A stretch of DNA of 64,000 nt from Choristoneura fumiferana (taxonomy: Eukaryota; Arthropoda; Insecta; Lepidoptera; Tortricidae): NCBI RefSeq assembly GCF_025370935.1, contig NC_133499.1, positions 1,710,582 to 1,774,581 of the forward strand, read 5' to 3'. The position numbers were made by a program, and so were the translations under genes. The notes under the pieces are model-generated. The model did no database searches. It had not been told where the DNA came from and saw only the letters and a program-made list of their open reading frames with translations. Shown here piece after piece: positions 1 through 11,200 of the stretch (positions are counted from its first letter, which is position 1; the number at the start of each line of letters is the position of its first letter).

Positions 1-1571
1 AAGCGGGCGAGATAATATTTGTTTAGCTTATAATCTAATCTTCTCTTCACTCTGATCAGATAAAACAGGAACAGGTACCTCCCTATCTGAAACTCAACGG
101 CTGGTGCTGTCACCACTGACGGCTCGTTGTTGATGATGCAACACTTGTATTTTCGACACTTTTTTCCACGCTCCATTGTTGAACAGAGTGTCTGGATTCT
201 TCTGCGGTCCCTTCCAATGCCTTTTCAAGCAACATAAGACCGCAACCCCGCTTCATCTGCCAAAAATAAATAGCAAAAATAATTCATTCAACAATAGTGC
301 ATTATCTAAAAAATAAAAAAATATCTTCTTAAAATATAGTAACTAAATGAATTGTTAATACATTTATTTTAATTTATAATGTTAATTAGAGTTTTAAGGG
401 TAAAAACATAGTATATTATGAGGTTTCAACAAAATAGAGCATTAATTATATATACCATCAATAGTGTATCATTTAATTGATTTTCAGCTTTTAGGAACAA
501 TACAGAAGCATTTTGAAATAATACAAAAATCTTACTTACCTTCGTCAACAATACAGAACTATTTCGAAATAGTATCAAACACGTTTGTTTAAGCACATTC
601 ACGAACACTGAATTAAAGCTAAATAACTCGGAGTAATTTTCGTAGTACAACCAACAACACATATTATTACGAAATAATTCACTGTTGCAGAAGGCTTTAC
701 GTGTCGATCCTAAGGCAGACAAGTCGCAACTGGAAATAATTTTGTGTTCGCGGAATAATTCCGGCAGCACGTCTTCACCAATAGAGAGTCACTGCGCCAC
801 CTGTGGACATTTTTGTAGATATAAATACGCCGGTCTTCGTGACTTACGCGGCAATTTTTTGGCTATTCAGTAATAATACAAAGTAAATTTTGAAATTTTC
901 GACATAATACAGTGTTGTACTGGGGTGCGAAATGTCATGGCATTTTTTTACTTGAACAAAAAAAGCAAAGGACGCTAAGCCCATGCTACCGTTTACGTTT
1001 TGAGCAAAATAACAAGCGAGGACTTCAAAATAAAGCCGCATTCTCATTTATCTGTCGTGTTGTGTTGTGATGCTCTCTGTCTCTCTTTCTCTTTTTATAG
1101 CTTATGATGCGACACAACACTCTGCAGCAGATAAATAATAATATGAACGCAACCATTATGAAATGTATGAAACCGATTTAACGTTTGAGTCACGACAATG
1201 TCACGACACAAACACAACACGACATTTTTACCCGCGTTTACCCGCGGCTTCACCAAGCATAATCATGTAATTTCGGGATTTCGTGAAAATTCAACGTATT
1301 GTTATTATTATTTAACACCCTAAAGTTACTTACATTACTTTTTTTTTATTTTCTGCGCAACATTTTAATTTTCTTATTCTTAGCATTTTACTAATTATTA
1401 GAAACCTTATCAAAATAGTTACGTCTTTAGAGTAAGTAGCAAACAATAAAATATTTAATTGCTTGTGCAAGCGCACCTCTTTCCAAGCCATGAAAATAAA
1501 ATAAAATAACAAAGCACTTCATGTCCTAGTTCTCTGTACTGTGTCTTAGTTCAAAATCTTGCAAATTAAAT
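1..1571. other. No recognised gene
   Basis: AT-rich sequence. One stretch near the left edge (about 94-256, minus strand) opens after a good acceptor-like tttttggcag and could be a terminal exon, but no family is recognisable. Nothing else supported. Confidence 0.4.
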
Positions 1572-2003
1572 AGGGTTAATTGACAGGAGAAATATCGCTA
1601 GATGGCGTTAGTATCGTGAGGTCCATTCGACGTTAAGGTCTTGCATGCAATGAGGGCTATCGTTTTTTGTCTCACTAGATGGCGCACTGTTGCTTGAGGT
1701 TTTTAAGTATGGCTTGCAAAGTCTGTTATTACGGGCGTGAAAACAAAGTTTAGCAAAGCTTGTGTTATGGGTACTAAGCAACGGATTAATATAATTATAT
1801 AGATATATACATACTTAAATACATAGTAAACACTCAAGACCCGAGAACAAACATTCGTATTTTTCATACAAACATCTGCCCCGACACGGGAATCGAACCC
1901 GGGACCTCAAGCTTTGTAGTCAGGTTCTCTAACCACTAGGCCATCTGGTCGTCCAAAGTCATACTAATGCCATCTAGCGATATTTCTCCTGTCAATTAAC
2001 CCT
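1572..2003. mobile_element. 432-bp inverted-repeat element carrying a SINE
   Basis: The 43-bp arms 1572-1614 and 1961-2003 are perfect reverse complements except for one base. The arms include the cgctagatggcg motif. Between them lie a 108-bp segment shared with 4258-4366 and, in reverse, a tRNA-headed SINE (about 1735-1955). No target duplication was clear. Confidence 0.75.
1735..1955 (-). mobile_element. tRNA-headed SINE (family C), minus strand
   Basis: On the minus strand a tRNA-like head has an A box (tggcctagtggttagag) and a B box (gggttcgattcc), followed by a TATA-like, AT-rich body ending near acacaagctttgctaaact. Another member lies at 48975-49205 (+). The body following the tRNA part argues against a functional tRNA gene. 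Confidence 0.7.
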
Positions 2004-2029
2004 CATTGTGTCCCACTTCCAATCACCAG

Positions 2030-2425
2030 CAGGGCTACTACGAAACTCGAAGTTCGTGTCGTGCGGTCCCTTTTTTTTATTCGACTGGACGGCAAACAAG
2101 CAAGTTGGTCTCCTGATGGACAGATATCTCCACCACCCATAGACACCTGCAACACCAGGGGGCGTTGCCAACCTAGAGGCCTAAGATGGGATACCTCAAG
2201 TGCCAGTAATTTCACCGGCTGTCTTACTCTCCACGCCGAAACGCCACAGTGCAAACACAGTTGCTTCACGGCAGGATTAGCGAGCAAGATGGTGGTAGCA
2301 ATCCGCGCGGACTTTGCACAAGGTCCTACCACCTGCAACCTCTGACACTTATACTGTTTAATACGAGAGCGAGAGGAACCGCACGACACGAACTTCGCGT
2401 TTCGAGATTCGTAGTAGCCCTGTAG
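2030..2425. mobile_element. Palindromic MITE split by a LINE 3' end
   Basis: Outer halves match the intact ~114-bp MITE at 3116-3229 (gctactacgaaactcgaagt on the left, its reverse complement on the right). The middle (about 2071-2343) is a reverse-oriented copy of the 285-bp poly(A)-ended retroposon unit, so the retroposon landed inside the MITE. Confidence 0.75.
2071..2343 (-). mobile_element. 285-bp poly(A) retroposon unit (minus)
   Basis: Poly-T head on the plus strand, then ggatggcaaac-type sequence through ccacctgcaa. Other copies in this window: 14006-14290, 15926-16217 and 39430-39714 (minus); 36620-36859 and 61084-61374 (plus). Confidence 0.75.
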
Positions 2426-2510
2426 CTCAGCTTTAAATTAGATTAGGTACTTACCTACATAGTTTAAATGTAGTCATAGGGTCCACGGTACGCTAGCTGG
2501 CAAGGGCACA

Positions 2511-2643
2511 GGCCCTATACCACGAAGTGCAACACTCGAACTTCGTATGTTGCCGTCCCGCTGACGCTTATGTCATTTAATACGCGAGTGAAAGGGACGG
2601 TGCGATACGAACTTCGATTTGCGAGTTTCGTAGTAGCCCTGCA
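2511..2643. mobile_element. Palindromic MITE, divergent copy
   Basis: Same family as 3116-3229: cgaacttcg arms on both sides of a core with taatacgcgagtgaaaggga. More diverged and without a clear target duplication. Confidence 0.6.
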
Positions 2644-2983
2644 GGTACATACAATCCGTCGCACGCGATGCGCGCAGTTATCGCTGCTCATACTATTTTT
2701 ATGGTCCTTAGGTTGGGGGTTAGGGGTCATACTTCATACGGTAACCAGCGAGGGTACATAAGTGACATTATTATGTTTCAACTTGTTTCAAATTTATTGA
2801 CATATTAAGAAACTTAAAAATAAACATAGGGTCCCCGCGTCCTCCTAAAGTGTCGCAGTCGCGTGCAGTGTCACTCCGTGCCATCCTTGGGGCACTCGGG
2901 GCATTCGCAAGGCGGGCATATCGTGCTGGGCGGTGTCGACGGTTCCGTCACGTACCGCTCCGGAGTCACCTACAACACGTTTC

Positions 2984-3350
2984 ATCATCATCATCATCAT
3001 TATCAACCTCAGTATCATCATCACCATCACCAATATCATCATCAACATCAACAACCTAACTAGCAGTCTACTACTGGACATAGGCTTCCCCTGATGAGCG
3101 CCGTTGCGCTCTGCTGGGCTGCTACGAAACTCGAAGTTCGTGTCGTGCGGTCCCTCTGACACTTATACTATTTAATACGAGAGCGAGAGGGACGGTATGA
3201 CACGAACTTCGAGTTTCGTAGTAGCCCTGCTGTCCTCGGCTCGTATCTAGCTTTTGCCAGCAGCCTTTCCCAGATTGTCGCTCCACCTGGCCGGAGGGCG
3301 TCCTACACTAGGTACGTTTGCCGAGACGCGAACTCCACTCAAGAACTCAT
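2984..3350 (-). mobile_element. RTE-type LINE 3' end with (ATG)n tail, interrupted
   Basis: Begins on the plus strand with a long imperfect (CAT)n tract (2984-3060), then the reverse of an RTE 3' end (gtctactactggacatagg, later ccggagggcgtcctacacta). The palindromic MITE 3116-3229 sits inside it with ctgctg on each side. Confidence 0.6.
3116..3229. mobile_element. Palindromic MITE, intact 114-bp copy
   Basis: Arms gctactacgaaactcgaagt and its complement cover nearly the whole length and would fold into one hairpin. Inserted in an RTE tail. Confidence 0.75.
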
Positions 3351-3365
3351 TCGTTTCGTGTCATT

Positions 3366-3584
3366 AAATTCTGATAGATTTAGACCCTGTTTTACCCCTC
3401 ATTTATAAAATTTATGGAATCTCTTTATTTTTTCGGACAAAACAATCAGACAGACGGAATGATACATAAATTATATGTACATATACAAATAAATAAATAA
3501 ATTATATAAAAGAGAGCATCACGTTTATCCATTCCATAAATTATATCAATGAGTGGTAAAAGGGCCCTAAATCTATCAGAATTT
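3366..3584. mobile_element. Foldback MITE, ~219 bp
   Basis: Left arm aaattctgatagatttag...cccctcatttataaa is mirrored at 3530-3584 (ctaaatctatcagaattt). The centre is AT-rich with aaataaataaat. Confidence 0.7.
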
Positions 3585-3687
3585 TATTAAAAAGTTATCC
3601 ATCATCACACAAAAGTGTGATACAGCGCCATCTACCGGCGAATAGCGGAACTATTCAATTTACAAAGCAGCCTGAGACTATTTTAGG

Positions 3688-4090
3688 CATGTTAGTTCTT
3701 TACCTAAAAAGCATAAATACCTTGTAGCAATTCACCGAATCGCATTTCACTCGAACTAACCAAATTTCAATAGAATCATGTACTTGACGCAATTTTTTCG
3801 CGTAGTTTTTTACATTAATATAATTAAATTGCTGTTTTCCTGTAGTATTTTACCCTAGACGCATTTCGCCGCGCTCGATGTTTGCTCAGAAGTCTAATTA
3901 ATTTGACACGTTAATTGATGTTTGTACTTAAAATACATACACGATCGAGTTGAAATGGACTAAAATTTATAGCGACAAAAAAAATAGGCGATTGTGACAT
4001 AACGCTATAATTAAATATACGATCGAGGTGAAATGCCATTCGGTGAACCGCTACTAGGAATTTATGCTTTTGAGGTGAAGAACTAACAAA
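3688..4090. mobile_element. Foldback element, ~400 bp, ~65-bp arms
   Basis: Left arm 3688-3755 (gttagttctttacctaaaaa, caattcaccgaatcgcattt) is mirrored by 4022-4090 (gaggtgaaatgccattcggt, gaggtgaagaactaac). The interior repeats a cgatcgag-ttgaaatg unit. Confidence 0.7.
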
Positions 4091-4257
4091 TGATTTTAGA
4101 TGTTTTAGAACCTACAATTTCGGCATTAAAAGTCAAATTTAGTTTGTTTCTATTGCTACTCCTTTAAAAGCTATTTGGCTAGCATAATGGCAATGGCACA
4201 CACCATTTTGACTATTTTAATACCCCTACTCCATCGCCCGACTTACTATTAAAATCG

Positions 4258-4685
4258 TAATGAGGGCTATCGTTTTTTGTCTCACTAGATGGCGCACTGT
4301 TGCGTGAGGTTTTTAATTATGGCTTTTCAAAGTCTGTTATTACAGGCGTGAAACAAAGTTTAGATTAAAATCATATTTAACACACCTTAAAACCGTACCA
4401 TAAAAATATCGAGCATGCCACAGTGTTGCATAGTCCCCGTTTTGTTCGGAAAAAGGCAGGACAAAGGTTTCCGAAAGACAAAACTGTCTCAAAACACAGA
4501 CATTCATTGCCCCGGAACGCATATTTGCCATAATTAATTTCAGATATTGCAAAATATTCATAAAATTATTCTAATTATAAATAAACCCGCGTAGCTCACC
4601 CAAAAACCATGAGATTAGACATTTCGTAGACCTCACGCTACACTAGCGCCTCTAGTGGCGAATTCATACGCGATAGCCCTCATTA
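4258..4685. mobile_element. Inverted-repeat element, ~428 bp
   Basis: Short ends taatgagggctatcg (4258) and its complement (4671-4685). The first 108 bp match 1648-1755. Just inside both ends lie ctagatggcgc / gcgcctctagtgg motifs. Confidence 0.6.
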
Positions 4686-5030
4686 TTTTGTTACTATGTC
4701 ACAAAACGCCTAACCGAGTCCTGACCCCTCCCCTCCCTCAGAGCCCCACCCACCCCTTAGTTCCCACTTGTTGGGCGTCGGATCCGTTCCGTGTCGGATG
4801 TCAGTCATTTATAGAAAATCGTTGTCGATGTCGGGCGGGCGTTATTCACGCCGCGTGAATAGCTCCATATAAAATTGTGGAACATCCGATTTTTTTTCAT
4901 TTTAAGCAAAAATGATTATTTATTTATGAACATTGAACAATACAGGTCCAACTAAAAAAAAGGTATATTAGGTACAATAAAATTAAATAAGCTAAAACTA
5001 TAATAAATCTAAAAATGGACCCTGCGGCAT
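4686..5030. other. Unassigned, locally GC-richer
   Basis: A C-rich run (4725-4765) and a short palindrome around tattcacgccgcgtgaata. No coding frame supported. Confidence 0.3.
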
Positions 5031-5165
5031 GGTACCAAAGATGCTGGCAGCATTTCCCCGTTGGATCGCAAGACTGATGCGTTGAGCGAGGAAACTGCCA
5101 GCTCTTCGGTCTCCTGTGGTATCTCTGAGTCTCTTTAAAATCCGGGCGCGACATCCGACAAGCTC
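5010..5165 (-). pseudogene. Non-LTR retrotransposon ORF2 C-terminus remnant
   Basis: The minus strand reads a decayed version of the LSQRIS-x-x-VQRGNAA-type C-terminal block, seen more clearly at 22081-22207. 5'-truncated, with substitutions. Confidence 0.55.
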
Positions 5166-5739
5166 TTAATGTATTAGGTAATTGATGGATGACTTGAAAA
5201 ACTCTTCTACTATGAAATGGAGTAAATCAAGTTCTTTACCTTTATTTTAGGAAAGTGTATGTTGCCATACTTTTTAAAATTTGACAGTGGTCCTCGGGTC
5301 AGACACATGCACTGTAAAATAAGTTTCGTGTTAAAACTCTGTAGGACCCTGGTGTGGGACACTACATTCACCCTGTGCCTCGTGCTCGTACAAACTAGGT
5401 ACCTACTTAATACAAAATGGCGACCTTTGCTTTGAACACCGAAACGGCAAGTAGAAGGGTTAAGTACCTACATTAAAAATAAACCCCAGCCCTTGCGCCT
5501 ATCGTATTTTTACTGTAATTTTTATGATATGCAAATAAATAAAATTATTCAAATAAAATCTATGTTTCAGTAAACCAAACTTTATCTGTCGGTACTTTGA
5601 AAACCGTTTTACTACGTGACAGTTGCAGTATCGGGCCCAAATCCTCAAGCGGCAAGTAGGTCCTCATATCATACTTATTGGAATAGTTTGCGGCGCTTGC
5701 TGTTGAGGCTTGTCGAGAGGGTCGTGGTCGCTCAGCCTA

Positions 5740-5822
5740 CATGAAATCCTTTTTAAGGTCCCTGACGCTTCTGGGGACCCAAAAGCTGGCTAGTACTTTT
5801 ACCAGCGGATCTCACTAAGTAG
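5740..5822 (+). pseudogene. Non-LTR retrotransposon C-terminus fragment
   Basis: Short plus-strand piece with tctggggacccaaaagctgg and cagcggatctcact, near-identical to 22098-22139. No intact frame. Confidence 0.5.
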
Positions 5823-7838
5823 GTACTAACTACAAGTATTACTTCCTACTACTTACTAGATTTTTTTATTATTTTTCTTTTTTTTACAAAAAAATGGAAA
5901 AGGTCAACTTATTGTTTAAATTTTATCGTATCCTTTGTGATACTCTCGTATACTTACACCAGGCTATAAAAAAGGAAATTCAAATTAAAAACTGATCACA
6001 TACTAGATGGACAATTATTAAAAACAAAGCTTTATTTTAATTAATAATAAAATGGTCAGTACGTACTATCTGAAAAGAAAAAATAAAGAATTAAAGTATA
6101 CTTAATAATTATAATGTTATAGACGTTTCATTCGCAAATCAAATTAAAATAAACTGTATAATTTCAAATAATCACCGTCGCAGGCTGAAATTAACAAAAA
6201 AAATATTTTTACATATTAAAATATATTTTTACATATTATTATACAGATCCATCTAACATAATGCCGCGAAGTTGCATTTTTCTTATGCAATAAAACACTT
6301 ATACTCACATTAGTCTGTTAAGAAAACATAGCTTTATTAAAAAAAGGTATCTTTTAGAAAATTAACCCTTAAAATGCCGCTTTTCACATTTTGATCAAAA
6401 TTGAATAGAATATAAACATTTATAAACCTAAAAAAAAAACTGAAAAACTTTTACAAGGGTGTTCAACACATGTTTAACCATTGGCTGCAATAATCTGGAT
6501 TAGTTTGTAAGAAAGAAAATAAATGAATGCGGCTTAATATTGTAACTTTTAGACACTAAGGGGCTGTTTCACCATCCATTGATTAGTGTTGACCGACGGT
6601 GTGATGCCGTCTGCGTCTATTCGAACAAAAAATGAGACGGCATCACACCTAACCGTCAGTTAACACTACTCAATGGATGGTGAAACAGCTCTTAAAATTT
6701 ATATTTCAAATTCCAGTAAGCTTTTTGAAGTGAATACTTACGTAGTACTGAAATAATTAAAAAAGATATCTGTGTTTTATTACAACTAAAATTCACAACT
6801 TTCAACAGTTTTTGATTCTTATTTATGCTATTTTTAAAAAAGTTTGTTTTGTATAAATAATTATAAAAGTCAAGTATTACGTAGTTAACAGGATATTTTT
6901 AAAATATTTTTTACTTACTGTGTTCTAAGTGAAAATAAGAATATTTTTGTTAGTTCATTCTTAGTTTATTTTAAAAACATTAATTTACTAGTTTTTTTTA
7001 AATTATGTATGAACTTTTTACTTGTAACTTACCCATTGCTAAAAGTTATTTAAAATACAATTAAAAAACTGTTTAAAAGGGTCTTGAGAACAGACAGCCA
7101 TATAGAGTTACATTTTATAAATATAAATCTTAATACATAGTTATGTTAAAACATTATACACACCTCAGACTGTAAAGAGGAATAATTCATTTTAGTTTTC
7201 ATCATTTATTTGACAAAACAGATTACAAAAAACTCAAAGAGAAAAAAACTTCAAAGAGCTGAAGGGTAGAAATGTGAAAGCTTAGTTTTTTTTATTAGAA
7301 AATCAAAATTAGATTCCATAAAATAAAATGAAAATTAAAAATTACGTGAGTAATTTTCTAAAATCAACCGTAAGAAGGGTAAAACTTTTAATAGTTTTGA
7401 AATAAGAGAACTGAAATGAAATATTGCAGCTACTAATTATAAACTAAAATGTTTTTATGTATGTATTATATTTCTGTATAAAGAGGTAAAATTTATTACT
7501 AACCTTAACCTTATTCAGGTTACTACGAGTAATTACAGTAACGGAAACTAAATATTTATATCAGTATATCTATTTACATTATTATGTAATTAGCCTAAAC
7601 TTAAAGTACATAAAAAGTAAAACCAAGACTAATAATTAAATGCTAAATATTTTTCATTATTTTGACATCAATACTATTCGATCATATATCATAACAGCTT
7701 CACAATGCAGTTTTAATTAAGTGTTTTATAACCAGTTTCATCACACATTTTTATCCTGTTTACTTACCCTCTAAGGGATCTTGAGGCATAATTAATTTTN
7801 AAGTCTTACACAAATTGTTGTTAATGTTCAGATTCATA
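5823..7838. other. AT-rich stretch without genes
   Basis: About 2 kb of AT-rich sequence with short A and T runs; a single N at 7800. Apart from the MITE at 6560-6692 I see nothing. Confidence 0.5.
6560..6692. mobile_element. Harbinger-like MITE (copy 1)
   Basis: Palindrome starting ggggctgtttcaccatccat and ending with its complement, flanked by TAA on each side (3-bp duplication of the TWA type). Other copies: 15466, 24278, 30930, 59921. Confidence 0.75.
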
Positions 7839-8224
7839 TGTTGGCGCCACTGTTTCCACCGAGCCTCCTCGTCTATGAAGAAGTGACGTCACATCCTATC
7901 ACCGACAATGCTGCCATCTACCGAGAAAATTGCGCGACGTTTATGTTGGCAGCAGTGGCCGTTATGAAATCGTTGGAGGGAGAAGACCGCGAAAACATTA
8001 TATAAAACGTCGGGTACTGCGGCTCAGAGGGCTTTTTGGATTTGTATTTGTCTGGCTAGCTCAGCGTCCGTGGTCATTAAATATATAAATAAAATAATAA
8101 GGAGATTTGTTTACCAAGGTTAATTGTTGGTATTGAGTGTGTCAAGGTTCAGTGAGTATAAAAATAAATGATTGAAATAACAGCGTTGATTACTTGTGTG
8201 ATTCTACCTTGCAGATTCCTTACA
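7839..8224 (+). repeat. 5' LTR of the Gypsy element
   Basis: 386 bp, TG...CA. A TATA box (tatataaa, about 7999-8006) and an AATAAA signal (8088-8093) lie in the order expected of U3 and R. A 3'-splice-site-like stretch (attctaccttgcag) sits about ten bases before its end. Confidence 0.95.
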
Positions 8225-8245
8225 TCAGAAGTGCTAAATTGGAAC
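8225..8245 (+). other. Probable primer binding site (tRNA-Leu-like)
   Basis: Directly after the LTR the sequence reads TCAGAAGTG, which matches the complement of the 3' acceptor arm of insect tRNA-Leu once the CCA end is left out. The match decays after nine bases, so this is a moderate call. Confidence 0.45.
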
Positions 8246-8258
8246 TCGTGCTTGCAAA

Positions 8259-11200
8259 ATGGGCCGAATGTCTCGCGCTCGAGAACGAAAAAGAAAGTCA
8301 AGAAAGCGTGCACGGTCGTCCTCAAGTTCTTCAAGCAGTACGTCAAGCAGTCACACTCCGCCACCGCCTCGAAAGAAAGCACGAAAATCAGTTGATGGTC
8401 AGGTAACGGGTTGCCACAATATGACTCTCAATTCCATGATACCAGAATTTGACCCCCTTTGTGATAGAGTAGACAATTGGCTTAATATTGTAGATTTACA
8501 CGCTAAAACATTTAATTGGAAAGAGCACATAATTATTTTTCAAGCCGTGAATAAATTTAGAGGAACTGCGAAAATGTGGTACGATTCGTTTATAAAAAAT
8601 GAAAGTGGGTGGGCTTTATGGAAATGGAAGGAATGGAAGGACAAAATTTCTTACACATTTCAAATAAAACGAAACATGTTTAACCTTCTGAAGGACATAA
8701 TAGACAGCAGACCTGTCCCTCAACAGTCCCTCTACGAATTCCATTTCCAACAGAAATGTAAGATCGATAAACTAAATTTAAATTTTTCCGACAAAGATGT
8801 AATTTCCATAATAATAGGAAACATAAACGATTCCAACCTCAGTGCATCGGTAGACGCTGGGAACATACAATCATGCGATCAGTTAGCATCATTTCTTCAC
8901 GGTCGTTTTCATAACGCCTCCAGTTCAAGTGCCGCCCCTGTTTTTGAACACAAAGCGCATCAAAATCAGCTATCATTTAAAAAACACGAACTTGGTAGTT
9001 TAAAATCAGAGCAGCCTAATAAAGTTATTATGCATAGCCAATTGACACCACCCGCCAAACTAACTAAACCAATTAGTTGTTTTGGCTGTGGCGGTAGTCA
9101 TAAGAAACACGAATGTACAGAAATTTGTAACCATTGTAGCAAAAAAGGCCACTCTGAAGCTTTTTGTCGAACAAAAAAATCTGGTGAACTAAAAAAAGAA
9201 GTAAAGTTTGTCACATCGGGTGAAAATAAAAATAAATTTTACAAAAACGGTAGTATTGGGGGTATTTCGCAACAAATGTTTATTGACATGGGTAGTGACT
9301 GTTCCATAATAACTCAGGATTTGGTTAAAGAATTTAGCTTCCCCAAATATAAGCTCCCAAATCCTATCCACCTGCAAGGTTTTACGAGTGGGTCTACGAT
9401 TTTGGTAGACGAATACGTAACGGCTCCTTTGACATTTGATGAGATAGAATTTAAAGACGTTAAGTTTTATATTATGAATTCCCTGTCAGGTTGCAATATC
9501 CTGATTGGCAGAAATGTGACTGAAGATCCATCTGTCATGTATATAAGAATAGGAAATACGCTTAGATTTCATAAAACCTCGGTTATCGCTGCCGTCTTGT
9601 CTAACGAAACAAAATTCAACGTAGCTGACAAATATCAAAGTACCTTAAAAGAATTGTTTAATAAACATCCTGAAACTATTTCAACGACTTTAAATAGCTT
9701 AGGTAAAATTAAAGACTTTGAAATGGACATAGAATTGGATTCTAAGAAACCAATACATTCTAGACCATACAGGTTGTCCGAACCTGACAGAATATCATTA
9801 CGTAGAATTATAGATGAATTACTCGAAAATAATATTATACAGGAAAGTAAATCTGCTTATGCGAGTCCTGTCTTACTAGTAGATAAAAAAGGAGGCGAAA
9901 AACGTCTCTGTGTCGATTATAGATCCTTAAATAAAGTGACTATTAAAGAAAAATACCCCATGCCTCGCATAGAAGATTTGTTGGATAGGTTAAAAGGATG
10001 TAGATATTTTACTAGCTTGGATATGAAAAGTGGGTATTACCAGATATGTGTAAATAAAAATTCTGTTGACAAGACTGCATTTATAACCGAGGATGGTCAC
10101 TACGAATTTTTACGCATGCCATTCGGCTTATGTAACGGGCCCTCTATTTTCCAACGCATGATGAACTCGATTTTGGGCAATTTAAGATTCAAAAATGTTA
10201 TTGTCTATTTAGATGACGTCCTCATTGTTTCAAAAAGTATTGAAGAAAATTTAGACACATTGGAGTTGGTATTAAAATTATTCAAAGAACACGGGTTGAC
10301 ATTAAATTTAAAAAAATGCTTCTTTTTATTAACCGACATTACTTTTCTTGGCTATGATGTGAGTAGTGAAGGTATAAAGCCTACACCAAAGAAAATAGAA
10401 GCCATAAAACAATTCCCAGTCCCAAAAACGGTTCATCAGCTTCGTCAATTTCTTGGGCTAGTTAACTATTTTCGAAAATTTATTAAAAATTGTGCAATTC
10501 TAAGTAGCCCCTTGACAAAACTCTTAAAAAAAGGCCAACGGTGGCATTGGACGGATGAACATGATTCTACCGTCAAACAATTAAAAGATGCTTTAACTTC
10601 AGACTCAATTTTGGCTATATTTGATCACGAAAAAGATACTGTTTTATACACTGATGCAAGTAGAGAGGGCGTCGCTGGAATATTAGTACAGGTGCATGAA
10701 CATGGTGAAAGACCAGTTTATTATTATAGCAGACAAACAACTAACGAAGAAAAAAGTTACCATTCGTTTGAATTGGAATTATTAGCGATCGTATCATCAT
10801 TACAAAAATTTCGGTTGTATTTATTAGGTCACAAATTTAAATTAGTAACAGACTGTAATGCCGTTCGATACTCACTAACAAAAAAAGAAGTTTTGCCGCG
10901 AATTGCCAGATGGGTTCTATTAACCCAAGAATTCGATTACAGTATAAGTCATAGACCCGGAAATAAAATGCAACATGTTGATGCACTTAGTCGAAATCCA
11001 ACTTTTACAGGCGAAATATCGGAACAACAAATTATTTTGTCTATAACTGAGGCTGATTGGCTTTTGAGTGTTCAAGAACAGGACCCAGACATAACTAAAA
11101 TTAAAAACATTCTATTATCAGGAGAGGCCGACGAAAATAAGAGTGTTTTTAACGATTACGAACTTCTTGGGCATAAAGTATATCGACGCACTGAATTGGG

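Noticed and set aside
1875..1955. tRNA gene candidate on the minus strand
   Set aside because: Followed by a SINE body shared with 48975-49205.
2863..3063. Histidine-rich open frame
   Set aside because: It is the translation of a (CAT)n tail of an RTE retroposon.
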